Of a stretch of 64,000 bases of DNA, positions 1 through 6,594 are shown in pieces (positions within the stretch are counted from its first letter, which is position 1; each line of letters begins with the position of its first letter). The stretch covers positions 11,021 to 75,020 of the forward strand of contig CAVRNW010000011.1 of assembly GCA_963722665.1 (NCBI GenBank), given 5' to 3'. The notes under the pieces were generated by a model. The model saw nothing but the letters and a program-made list of their open reading frames with translations, searched no databases and was not told where the DNA came from. Both the position numbers and the translations under genes were made by a program. This DNA comes from Site-B1 sp963722665. GTDB lineage: Bacteria > Bacteroidota > Bacteroidia > Flavobacteriales > Flavobacteriaceae.

Positions 1-187
1 GAATTACGTCGAATTCAGTTTGCTCTTCAGCATCGTCTCCACCACCAGCTGCAGGGCCAGCGGCAACGGCTACTGCAGCAGCAGCAGGCTCAATGCCATA
101 TTCTTCTTTTAATATATCAGCTAACTCGTTTACTTCTTTAACAGTTAAGTTAACCAATTGTTCTGCGAAATCTTTTAAATCTGCCAT
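1..187 (-). CDS. rplL: 50S ribosomal protein L7/L12, N-terminal part (runs off the window)
   Basis: Reading leftward from the ATG at 187, the first 62 codons begin MADLKDFAEQLVNLTVKEV, the dimerisation domain of L7/L12, followed by the Ala/Gly-rich hinge that links it to the factor-binding domain, which lies outside the window. L7/L12 forms the flexible stalk that recruits and stimulates EF-Tu, EF-G, IF2 and RF3. It sits last in the secE-nusG-rplKAJL order, 62 bp downstream of rplJ (L10), the protein that anchors it to the ribosome, which supports the call. Only the C-terminal domain is missing, because of the window edge. Confidence 0.97.
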   Translation of the reverse strand, partial: MADLKDFAEQLVNLTVKEVNELADILKEEYGIEPAAAAVAVAAGPAAGGGDDAEEQTEFDVI

Positions 188-249
188 TTTTCTATCGTTT
201 TAATAATTTTTTAATTTAATATAATTGTAAAAAGTGCGTACTGTTTAAT

Positions 250-771
250 TTATCCCTCTCTTTGAGATAATGTTTTTAATATACCTGATAGTTTTCCACC
301 ACCCGATTGAAGAGCCGAAATAACGTTTTTAGCTGGAGATTGTAATAATCCAATAATATCTCCAATTATCTCTTCTTTAGATTTGATGTCAACTAACATA
401 TCTAACTGCTCATCGCCTATGTAAATTGATTCCTCAATGAATGCCCCTTTTAACAAAGGTTTCTCCGATTTTTTGCGGAATGCTTTAATTACTTTGGCCG
501 GAGCGTTTCCAGTTTCAGAATACATGACTGAAGTATTACCTTTTAGTGTAGAAGGTAAATCTCCAAAATCTCTATCTGAAGCTTCCATTGCTTTTGCAAG
601 CAACGTGTTCTTAACTACTGCTAATCTTATCTTTGATTTAAAACAAGCACGACGTAAGTCTGAAGTACTACCGGCATTTAACCCAGAAATATCTGTTAAA
701 TAGATATTTGTATTATCTGCTAATTGTACCGTTAACTCTTCAATTACTTGTGATTTTTCTTCTCTTGTCAT
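250..771 (-). CDS. rplJ: 50S ribosomal protein L10
   Basis: A 173-residue protein beginning MTREEKSQVIEEL, of normal length for bacterial L10 (about 165-175 residues). L10 binds 23S rRNA at the stalk base, and its C-terminal helix carries the L7/L12 dimers; the matching gene follows. The first ~130 residues form the conserved globular domain (VVKNTLLAKA) and the last ~40 form the helical tail (NVISALQSGGGKLSGILKTL). It starts 11 bp after rplA, so the genes are co-transcribed. In many bacteria L10-L7/L12 represses its own mRNA leader; no distinct leader structure is visible in the short gap here. Confidence 0.98.
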   Translation of the reverse strand: MTREEKSQVIEELTVQLADNTNIYLTDISGLNAGSTSDLRRACFKSKIRLAVVKNTLLAKAMEASDRDFGDLPSTLKGNTSVMYSETGNAPAKVIKAFRKKSEKPLLKGAFIEESIYIGDEQLDMLVDIKSKEEIIGDIIGLLQSPAKNVISALQSGGGKLSGILKTLSQREG

Positions 772-782
772 AATAAAAGTTT

Positions 783-1481
783 TTAACTAATAACAACTGC
801 TTTAGGGTCAATTGCAACACTAGGACTCATTGTGCTTGACATAAATATGCTTTTCACATAAATACCTTTTGCTGTGGTTGGTTTTAATTTCATCAATGTA
901 TGAAGCAATTCATTTGCATTACCTGCAATTTTATCTGCACTAAATGATGCTTTCCCAATTGCAGCATGAACGATACCGGTTTTATCAACTTTAAAGTCAA
1001 TTTTACCCGCTTTAACCTCACCGACTGCCTTGGCCACATCCATAGTAACTGTTCCAGTTTTAGGATTAGGCATTAAACCTCTAGGACCTAATATTCGGCC
1101 TAAAGGACCTAATTTACCCATAACGCTTGGCATAGTAATGATTACGTCTACGTCTGTCCAGCCTCCTTTGATCTTATCTAAGTATTCATCCAAACCAACA
1201 TAATCGGCTCCAGCTTCAATTGCTTCTGCCTCCTTATCCGGAGTAACTAATGCTAATACCTTCATGTCTTTACCAGTACCATGTGGAAGGGATACTACTC
1301 CTCTTACCATCTGATTTGCTTTCCTTGGATCTACACCTAAACGAACAGCTAAATCAATAGACGAATCAAACTTTGTATTGGTAACTTCCTTTATTATAGC
1401 CGATGCCTCTTGAACTGAATATAATTTATCCTTTTCTATTTTAGCTACAGCTTCTTTTTGCTTTTTTGATAATTTTGCCAT
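783..1481 (-). CDS. rplA: 50S ribosomal protein L1
   Basis: A 232-residue protein of usual L1 length. It shows the conserved segment MPNPKTGTVT near residue 140 and the RLGVDPRKANQMVRG region near residue 48. L1 binds domain V of 23S rRNA at the mobile L1 stalk and helps eject deacylated tRNA from the E site. In many bacteria it also represses translation of the rplK-rplA message. It follows rplK by 20 bp and precedes rplJ by 11 bp in a tight operon, and the reading frame is intact. Confidence 0.98.
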   Translation of the reverse strand: MAKLSKKQKEAVAKIEKDKLYSVQEASAIIKEVTNTKFDSSIDLAVRLGVDPRKANQMVRGVVSLPHGTGKDMKVLALVTPDKEAEAIEAGADYVGLDEYLDKIKGGWTDVDVIITMPSVMGKLGPLGRILGPRGLMPNPKTGTVTMDVAKAVGEVKAGKIDFKVDKTGIVHAAIGKASFSADKIAGNANELLHTLMKLKPTTAKGIYVKSIFMSSTMSPSVAIDPKAVVIS

Positions 1482-1501
1482 TTTTAATTTCTTTATAAAG
1501 A

Positions 1502-1939
1502 TTATTTTGGCGCTTTTCCTGTTACGGTAATTCCCATAGATCTTGCCGTTCCAGCAACCATCATCATAGCCGATTCAACAGTAAATGCATTTAAATCTAC
1601 CATTTTATCTTCTGCAATAGTTTTGACTTGATCCCAAGAAACTTTAGCTACTTTTTTTCGGTTTGGTTCACCTGAACCTTTTTTTACTTTGGCTGCTTCC
1701 AATAATTGTACAGCAGCTGGCGGAGTTTTGATCACAAAGTCAAATGACTTGTCTTTATAAACAGATATAACCACTGGTAAAACTTTACCCGGTTTATCTT
1801 GAGTTCTCGCATTGAACTGCTTACAGAACTCCATTATATTAACTCCAGCAGCACCTAAAGCGGGTCCAACCGGTGGCGATGGATTCGCAGCACCTCCCCG
1901 AACTTGTAACTTGACTACTTTACCTATTTCTTTTGCCAT
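1502..1939 (-). CDS. rplK: 50S ribosomal protein L11
   Basis: A 145-residue protein of standard L11 length. The N-terminal domain contains the conserved GGAANPSPPVGPALG loop (thiostrepton and factor contact) and the C-terminal domain binds the GTPase-associated region of 23S rRNA (GTARSMGI near the end). L11 is needed for RelA activation and for elongation factor function. The gene lies between nusG (72 bp upstream) and rplA. The 72-bp gap is the longest in this ribosomal run and could hold the L1 autoregulatory site known in other bacteria, but I cannot outline one here. Confidence 0.98.
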   Translation of the reverse strand: MAKEIGKVVKLQVRGGAANPSPPVGPALGAAGVNIMEFCKQFNARTQDKPGKVLPVVISVYKDKSFDFVIKTPPAAVQLLEAAKVKKGSGEPNRKKVAKVSWDQVKTIAEDKMVDLNAFTVESAMMMVAGTARSMGITVTGKAPK

Positions 1940-2011
1940 TTTTAATAATTTAGTTTGATGTGATCTTTAAATTGGAAGCAAAAAATCTCATCTATTTCAA
2001 TGTAACAATTA

Positions 2012-2569
2012 TTATATTTTGTCAACCTGCATATAACTTAGTTCTAACGGTGTCTTTCTACCAAAGATCTTAACCATTACTTCCAGTTTACGCTTTTCTT
2101 CATTTATTTTTTCTACCGTTCCGTCAAATCCGTTGAACGGGCCATCTATTACTTTAACAGTTTCTCCAATATTAAATGGAATAACAACATTAGCATCTGA
2201 ATCAACATTCAGTTCATCAACTTTACCTAACATTCTGTTTACTTCAGTTTGTCTTAGAGGAACCGGATCCCCGCCTTTAGTTTCACCTAAAAACCCAATA
2301 ACATTTGTAATCGATTTAATGATATGTGGGATCTCACCGCTTAAATTAGCTTGAATCATAATATATCCGGGGAAATAAACTTTTTCTTTGCTGATTTTTT
2401 TCCCGTTACGGATCTGTACTACTTTTTCTGTAGGAACCAAAACCTGATCTACAAAATCCTCCAAACCTAATCGAGCGATTTCATTCTCAATATAAGTCTT
2501 AATCTTGTTCTCCTGACCACTTACAGCCCTAACAACGTACCATTTTTTATCGATATTACTTTCTGACAT
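2012..2569 (-). CDS. nusG: Transcription termination/antitermination factor NusG
   Basis: A 185-residue protein with an N-terminal NGN domain (KKWYVVRAVSGQENKIK, residues 8-24) and a C-terminal KOW domain (IGETVKVIDGPFNGFDGTVEKI, about residues 129-150). NusG binds the RNA polymerase clamp and, through KOW, either Rho or ribosomal protein S10, coupling transcription with translation. It lies 5 bp after secE, the near-universal secE-nusG pair. The frame is intact and the length is typical. Confidence 0.97.
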   Translation of the reverse strand: MSESNIDKKWYVVRAVSGQENKIKTYIENEIARLGLEDFVDQVLVPTEKVVQIRNGKKISKEKVYFPGYIMIQANLSGEIPHIIKSITNVIGFLGETKGGDPVPLRQTEVNRMLGKVDELNVDSDANVVIPFNIGETVKVIDGPFNGFDGTVEKINEEKRKLEVMVKIFGRKTPLELSYMQVDKI

Positions 2570-2574
2570 CTTTC

Positions 2575-2769
2575 TTAACTAATCCACTTAAAATATTCTT
2601 CAATCACTCTACTAAAAACCGTATCAACTCCCCAGATTGCAAGAGAAAAAATGATAGAGAACACCGCTACAAGAATGGTTAAACTTTGTGCCTCAGTCCA
2701 TGTTGGCCAAGTCACGTGGTTTTTTAATTCTTCGAAGGATTCTTTTATATAATTTATAATTCCTGTCAT
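2575..2769 (-). CDS. secE: Preprotein translocase subunit SecE
   Basis: The likely start is the ATG at 2769, giving a 64-residue protein beginning MTGIINYIKESFEELKNHV. A longer open frame exists, but its first 15 codons would run into the tRNA-Trp 3' end. A short amphipathic helix with the conserved VTWPTW motif is followed by a single membrane span (LTILVAVFSIIFSLAIWGVDTVF). Single-span SecE is normal outside the gammaproteobacteria. SecE clamps the SecY channel in the inner membrane. Its position between tRNA-Trp and nusG is the conserved arrangement. Confidence 0.95.
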   Translation of the reverse strand: MTGIINYIKESFEELKNHVTWPTWTEAQSLTILVAVFSIIFSLAIWGVDTVFSRVIEEYFKWIS

Positions 2770-2784
2770 CACATTTTTAATTTG

Positions 2785-2857
2785 CACGGGTTGAGAGGCT
2801 CGAACTCCCGACACCTGGTTTTGGAGACCAGTGCTCTACCAACTGAGCTAAACCCGT
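2785..2857 (-). tRNA. tRNA-Trp (anticodon CCA)
   Basis: A 73-nt cloverleaf on the minus strand. The acceptor ACGGGTT pairs with AACCCGT; the D arm contains AGCTCAGTTGGTAGAGC; the anticodon arm CTGGT-CTCCAAA-ACCAG gives anticodon CCA; the T arm contains GTTCGAG with one G-U pair. CCA is not encoded. It sits between tuf and secE. Confidence 0.97.
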
Positions 2858-2920
2858 AAATATAAGTCAAGGCATTCCGAAATTCGGAACACCTTTTTGA
2901 CTTCATATTTATAAACTAAT

Positions 2921-4108
2921 TTAGTCTAAAATCTCAGTTACCTGACCAGCTCCAACTGTTCTTCCTCCTTCACGTATTGCGAAACGAAGACCAACATTCA
3001 TCGCTATTGGCTGAATTAACTCAACATTAATTGTTAAGTTATCTCCAGGCATAACCATTTCTACACCTGATGGTAAAGAAATGTTACCTGTTACGTCAGT
3101 TGTACGAACATAGAACTGTGGACGATAATTATTATGGAAAGGAGTGTGTCGTCCACCTTCTTCTTTCTTAAGGATATAAACCTCTGCTTTGAATTTTGCA
3201 TGAGGAGTAACAGAACCTTGCTTACAGATTACCATTCCTCTACTTATATCAGTCTTTTCAATACCTCTTAATAAGATACCAACGTTATCTCCAGCTTCAC
3301 CTCTATCTAATATTTTACGGAACATTTCAACTCCAGTTACTGTAGAAGTTAATTTTTCAGCTCCCATACCAATGATATCAACCGCATCTCCAGTATTAGC
3401 TACACCAGTTTCAATACGACCAGTTGCAACAGTTCCACGACCAGTGATTGAGAAAACATCTTCAACAGGCATTAGGAATGGTTTATCAATATCACGTGTT
3501 GGTAACTCGATCCAAGTATCCACAGCATCCATTAATTCCATAACTTTTTCCATCCATTTAGGCTCCTTATTTAAAGCACCTAATGCAGAACCGGCTATAA
3601 CAGGAGTGTTATCTCCATCATAATCATAGAAAGAAAGCAGATCTCTGATCTCCATTTCAACAAGTTCTAATAACTCATCATCATCAACCATATCAACTTT
3701 GTTCATGAAAACTACCAATCTTGGAATTCCAACCTGACGACCTAATAATATGTGCTCACGAGTTTGTGGCATTGGTCCGTCTGTAGCGGCAACAACAATA
3801 ATTGCACCATCCATTTGCGCAGCACCAGTTACCATGTTCTTAACATAATCCGCGTGACCAGGACAGTCAACGTGAGCATAGTGACGATTAGCTGTTTGAT
3901 ATTCAACGTGAGCTGTATTAATTGTAATACCTCTTTCTTTTTCTTCCGGAGCGTTATCGATTTGATCAAAATCCTTGATCTCAGAAAGTCCTTTTTCCGC
4001 TAAAACTACAGTAATAGCAGCTGTCAAAGTAGTTTTACCGTGATCAACATGCCCAATAGTACCGATGTTTAAATGTGGTTTGGAGCGATCAAAATGTTCT
4101 TTTGCCAT
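2921..4108 (-). CDS. tuf: Elongation factor Tu
   Basis: A 395-residue EF-Tu with all G motifs: G1 GHVDHGKT (residues 19-26), the GITI switch, G3 DCPGH, G4 NKVD and G5 SAL. Domains II and III follow (RGTVATGRIETGVANTGD; RTVGAGQVTEILD at the C terminus). It delivers aminoacyl-tRNA to the ribosomal A site as the GTP complex. It is flanked by four tRNA genes upstream and tRNA-Trp then secE downstream, matching the tRNA-tufB-secE-nusG order known in other bacterial phyla. The frame is intact. Confidence 0.99.
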   Translation of the reverse strand: MAKEHFDRSKPHLNIGTIGHVDHGKTTLTAAITVVLAEKGLSEIKDFDQIDNAPEEKERGITINTAHVEYQTANRHYAHVDCPGHADYVKNMVTGAAQMDGAIIVVAATDGPMPQTREHILLGRQVGIPRLVVFMNKVDMVDDDELLELVEMEIRDLLSFYDYDGDNTPVIAGSALGALNKEPKWMEKVMELMDAVDTWIELPTRDIDKPFLMPVEDVFSITGRGTVATGRIETGVANTGDAVDIIGMGAEKLTSTVTGVEMFRKILDRGEAGDNVGILLRGIEKTDISRGMVICKQGSVTPHAKFKAEVYILKKEEGGRHTPFHNNYRPQFYVRTTDVTGNISLPSGVEMVMPGDNLTINVELIQPIAMNVGLRFAIREGGRTVGAGQVTEILD

Positions 4109-4166
4109 GATTTAAAATTTATTCTTAGTTATATAATATTAGTGTTCAATTTTTTTGTTTTAAAAG

Positions 4167-4238
4167 AGCCAATGACGGGATTTGAACCCGTGACCTCTTC
4201 CTTACCAAGGAAACGCTCTACCCCTGAGCTACACCGGC
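4167..4238 (-). tRNA. tRNA-Thr (anticodon GGT)
   Basis: A 72-nt cloverleaf with acceptor GCCGGTG/CATTGGC, a D arm with AGCTCAGGGGTAGAGC, anticodon loop TTGGTAA (GGT, reads ACC/ACT) and T arm GGGTTCAAATCCC. Last of four tRNAs preceding tuf in the transcript. Confidence 0.96.
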
Positions 4239-4262
4239 GTAAAGTGTTAAATCTCCATTATA

Positions 4263-4288
4263 GAGATTCCTGCCTTCACAGGAATTTA
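4263..4288. repeat. Short palindromic repeat between tRNA-Thr and tRNA-Gly
   Basis: GAGATTCCTG-(6 nt)-CAGGAATTTA forms a hairpin. Nearly the same sequence recurs at 48771-48796 just after nrdJ, and a shorter version forms the rpsU terminator near 6090. It looks like a dispersed intergenic repeat. In the tRNA precursor it would be a stem between two tRNAs. Confidence 0.6.
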
Positions 4289-4289
4289 G

Positions 4290-4362
4290 AGCGGGAGACC
4301 GGGTTCGAACCGGCGACATTCAGCTTGGAAGGCTGACGCTCTACCAACTGAGCTACTCCCGC
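4290..4362 (-). tRNA. tRNA-Gly (anticodon TCC)
   Basis: A 73-nt cloverleaf with acceptor GCGGGAG/CTCCCGC, D arm AGCTCAGTTGGTAGAGC, anticodon arm TCAGC-CTTCCAA-GCTGA (TCC, reads GGA/GGG) and T arm CCGGTTCGAACCCGG. Third tRNA of the cluster. Confidence 0.97.
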
Positions 4363-4390
4363 AATTTTTTAATAATCCAAAATTTTATTG

Positions 4391-4472
<82 letters not shown>

Positions 4473-4503
4473 AAGTAAAATTTTTCAGTCTTTTAAAGAA
4501 CTC

Positions 4504-4521
4504 GAGCCGACATAGGGACTC
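4504..4521 (-). repeat. Partial copy of a tRNA-Thr 3' end
   Basis: The plus-strand text GAGCCGACATAGGGACTC closely matches GAGCCGATAGAGGGACTC at the 3' end of the tRNA-Thr gene (4619-4636). No other part of a tRNA is present around it; the text then changes to a common intergenic repeat (TTCAACTTCGCTCAGGAT). I read it as a relic of a duplicated tRNA 3' end or a repeat-insertion scar. Confidence 0.4.
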
Positions 4522-4619
4522 CTTTCAACTTCGCTCAGGATAAACTTCTCGTCCCTCAAGCAATTAATTCAATATTCCTACTAATTAACTACCTGCCTAA
4601 GCATATTCATAATTTCAAG

Positions 4620-4693
4620 AGCCGATAGAGGGACTCGAACCCACGACCTGCTGATTACAAATCAGCTGCTCTAGCCAGCTGAGCTACATCGGC
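4620..4693 (-). tRNA. tRNA-Thr (anticodon TGT)
   Basis: A 74-nt cloverleaf with acceptor GCCGATG/TATCGGC, D arm AGCTCAGCTGGCTAGAGC, anticodon arm GCTGA-TTTGTAA-TCAGC (TGT, reads ACA/ACG) and T arm GTGGGTTCGAGTCCCTC. First tRNA of the tRNA-tuf transcript, about 50 nt after the promoter. Confidence 0.96.
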
Positions 4694-4713
4694 TTTTTAA
4701 CTTTTTTGTTCAT

Positions 4714-4740
4714 AAAAAAAGCCCGCTATTTCTAACGGAC
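4714..4740 (-). terminator. Intrinsic terminator after hpf
   Basis: On the minus strand an 8-bp stem GTCCGTTA/TAGCGGGC (with G-U pairs) and a GAAA loop is followed by seven T. It lies between hpf and the tRNA-tuf operon, so it should stop xerC-hpf read-through. The tuf promoter start point falls inside the left arm, so only read-through RNA would fold it. Confidence 0.75.
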
Positions 4741-4742
4741 TG

Positions 4743-4772
4743 CAAATGTAAATATTTATTTTTTTAATCAAA
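4743..4772 (-). promoter_or_regulatory. Promoter of the tRNA-Thr-Tyr-Gly-Thr-tuf operon
   Basis: On the minus strand TTTG (4769-4772), an 18-nt spacer, then TACATTTG (4743-4750). This matches the Bacteroidota housekeeping promoter (-33 TTTG, -7 TAnnTTTG). The predicted start is a few bases downstream, about 45 nt before the first tRNA. Confidence 0.8.
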
Positions 4773-4793
4773 ACATTTTTTGATAAATTTTAA

Positions 4794-5096
4794 TTATAAG
4801 TAGGATCTTATTTTTTCTTTCCTTTTTTTAAGTTGTCTTTCTAATGTTCCTATTGCTAAATCTGTACCTTCTTCAAATGTTCTACTTTGTTTTTTTACCA
4901 CAAAACTATCACCAGGAACACTTAATCTTACTTCAAAAATTTTATTGATCTTTTCACTTGTATTATCTAATTTTAAATAGACGTCTGCATTTATTACTTT
5001 GTCATAATATTTATCCAGTTTATTCAATCTAAGTTGAATAAAATTAATTAATTTTTGATCTGCATTAAAATTGACTGACTGTGTGTTAACTTTCAT
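4794..5096 (-). CDS. hpf: Ribosome hibernation-promoting factor (HPF/RaiA family, short form)
   Basis: A 100-residue protein of the sigma-54 modulation/S30EA family (MKVNTQSVNFNADQKL; later EVRLSVPGDSFVVKKQSRTFEEGTDLAIGTLERQLKK). It has only the N-terminal ribosome-binding fold and lacks the C-terminal dimerisation domain of long HPF, so it corresponds to the short form. These proteins bind the 30S decoding centre and inactivate ribosomes in stationary phase. It follows xerC by 43 bp in the same direction and ends before an intrinsic terminator, within a translation-related neighbourhood. Confidence 0.9.
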   Translation of the reverse strand: MKVNTQSVNFNADQKLINFIQLRLNKLDKYYDKVINADVYLKLDNTSEKINKIFEVRLSVPGDSFVVKKQSRTFEEGTDLAIGTLERQLKKRKEKIRSYL

Positions 5097-5139
5097 AAGC
5101 GTAGTTTTAATTAATTAGACATTCGTTTAAAAATAAAAA

Positions 5140-6030
5140 TTACTTTTTATTTCTGGGGTGCGCATTTGTATACACTTTTTTCAATTCTTCAATGCTATTA
5201 TGTGTATAAACTTGGGTTGCAGCCAAACTTGAATGACCAAGTAATTCCTTAACAGCATTTAGGTCTGCACCCTGATTAAGTAAATGAGTTGCAAATGTGT
5301 GCCTTAAAATATGCGGACTCTTTTTTACCTTATTGGATGCTACACTAAAATAATCATTAATAATTCTGTATACAAGCATTTCATATATTTTAACTCCTTT
5401 TTTCGATAAAAAGAAATAATCACCGTCTTGTATAACTTCCAACTTATTTCTACTTTGATTATAATGATTGATAGTCTCTAATACGGGACTTATTAACGGA
5501 ATTATTCTTTCTTTATTTCTTTTACCCAGGACTTTTAAGGTTTTATTTATAGTATCAATATCTTTAACTTTAATTTCTACCAACTCAATCCTTCTTATTC
5601 CTGTTGAATAAAATAACTCGATGATCAATTTGTTTCGCAATCCTTCAAAAGTTGTATCGTGATCCAAGGCTTCTAATACAGAATTCATTTCGGATTCTGA
5701 AAATGGTATCTGTAACTTTTTAGCTGTTTTTAATGCCCTATGTTTGGCCAATGGATTGATCTGTATCTTTTCAATCTTTAAAAGGAATTTAAAATAGGAG
5801 TTCAAAGAAGACGTTTTACGGTTAATTGTTCTGTTTGATAAACCGGATTCAACTAAATTAATGATCCAACTCCTAATTTGCGAATAATTTACATCTTCAA
5901 TAGTACTACTACCAAATTCTTCTTGAATGAAATTAAAAAAAACTTGCAGATCGTTTTTATAGGCATTGACAGTATGCTTGGAATAGTTTTTTTCTATTGA
6001 GAGAAAATCTGTAAAGGGTTTAAAATTCAT
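5140..6030 (-). CDS. xerC: Tyrosine recombinase XerC-like (chromosome dimer resolution)
   Basis: A 296-residue tyrosine recombinase with an N-terminal SAM-like core-binding domain (residues 1-90) and a C-terminal catalytic domain. Catalytic residues are visible: Arg in TGIRRIEL, Lys in LGKRNKER, HILRHTFATHLL (H-x-x-R), the LGHSS histidine and the nucleophile Tyr in ATQVYTH. Length and position next to hpf and rpsU match chromosomal XerC/D rather than a phage integrase; no attachment repeats are nearby. It resolves chromosome dimers at dif. It is probably co-transcribed with hpf. Confidence 0.85.
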   Translation of the reverse strand: MNFKPFTDFLSIEKNYSKHTVNAYKNDLQVFFNFIQEEFGSSTIEDVNYSQIRSWIINLVESGLSNRTINRKTSSLNSYFKFLLKIEKIQINPLAKHRALKTAKKLQIPFSESEMNSVLEALDHDTTFEGLRNKLIIELFYSTGIRRIELVEIKVKDIDTINKTLKVLGKRNKERIIPLISPVLETINHYNQSRNKLEVIQDGDYFFLSKKGVKIYEMLVYRIINDYFSVASNKVKKSPHILRHTFATHLLNQGADLNAVKELLGHSSLAATQVYTHNSIEELKKVYTNAHPRNKK

Positions 6031-6085
6031 AAATCTTAATGAGATACTAAGTTACAAACTTTTAGACTGATGCAGATATAAGGTA

Positions 6086-6118
6086 AAAAAAATTCCTGCT
6101 GTTGCAGGAATTTTTAAT
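6086..6118 (-). terminator. Terminator after rpsU (bidirectional hairpin)
   Basis: AAAATTCCTGC/GCAGGAATTTT forms an 11-bp stem with a 4-nt loop; T-runs flank both orientations. It lies between the rpsU stop (6137) and xerC start (6030), so it most likely ends the rpsU transcript. Confidence 0.7.
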
Positions 6119-6136
6119 GTATTTAATTACTTTTAG

Positions 6137-6331
6137 TTAAATATCTTCTTGATCTCTTAACCTCTGGATATACTGTGCTTTTTGAATTTGAGCTCTTCTT
6201 TGAACGGAAGGTTTTGTAAACTGCTTACGAGTTTGTAACTGACGTTTAGTACCAGTCTTGTCAAACTTTCTTTTAAAACGCTTTAGCGCTCTGTCTATAT
6301 TTTCTCCTTCTTTAATTGGTATTATTAACAT
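6137..6331 (-). CDS. rpsU: 30S ribosomal protein S21
   Basis: A 64-residue basic protein beginning MLIIPIKEGENIDRALKRFKRKFDKTG, the full bS21 fold. S21 lies next to the 3' end of 16S rRNA. In Bacteroidia it helps occlude the anti-Shine-Dalgarno, and in Flavobacterium johnsoniae rpsU itself carries an unusually strong Shine-Dalgarno that couples its translation to S21-free ribosomes. This gene has such an SD (see 6341-6350). It is monocistronic, with its own promoter and terminator. Confidence 0.96.
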   Translation of the reverse strand: MLIIPIKEGENIDRALKRFKRKFDKTGTKRQLQTRKQFTKPSVQRRAQIQKAQYIQRLRDQEDI

Positions 6332-6340
6332 AGTCTCTTA

Positions 6341-6350
6341 ACCTCCTCTC
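6341..6350 (-). promoter_or_regulatory. Strong Shine-Dalgarno of rpsU
   Basis: The minus strand reads GAGAGGAGGT, a long match to the 16S anti-SD, ending 9 nt before the rpsU ATG. The leaders of most other genes here are A-rich with no SD. This exception fits the reported SD-dependent autoregulation of S21 in Flavobacteriia. Confidence 0.8.
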
Positions 6351-6383
6351 TTTTAGATTTTCGTGCCGATAATTATCGGGATG

Positions 6384-6413
6384 CAAATATATAAAGTAAT
6401 TGATAATTTACAA
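6384..6413 (-). promoter_or_regulatory. rpsU promoter
   Basis: On the minus strand TTG (6411-6413), a 19-nt spacer and TATATTTG (6384-6391) fit the Bacteroidota consensus exactly. The short hairpin at 6366-6381 (CCGATA/TATCGG) would be at the very 5' end of the mRNA. Confidence 0.8.
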
Positions 6414-6443
6414 TTAATAATGAATTATTTTTATTTTTCTTGT

Positions 6444-6588
6444 TACGCATTAGCGATTGAGCTATTTGTATGAGCTCTTATAATATTTTGTAAGAATTAC
6501 CTAGATAGTATTTTGACAATTTCTGTTCTACAAAATGATTTAAAGCGAGTGGTGAAAGCGCGACCACACAACAAGTGTGGGAATGCCC
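6444..6588 (+). ncRNA. Structured intergenic element, copy 1 (orientation uncertain)
   Basis: The block starts ACGCATTAGCGATTGAGC and ends with AAGCGA, GAAAGCGCGACC, the hairpin CCACAC/GTGTGG and GGAATGCCC. A second block at 60911-61010 has the same 5' and 3' motif order (CGCGTTAAGGATTGAAGC, GAAAGCCTGACC, GGAACGC) with different hairpin content. I recall similar intergenic sequences being frequent in flavobacterial genomes but cannot confirm it here. It could be a structured RNA, a repeat family, or a processing or termination element downstream of the acyl-CoA dehydrogenase gene. Confidence 0.4.
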
Positions 6589-6594
6589 AAAAAA

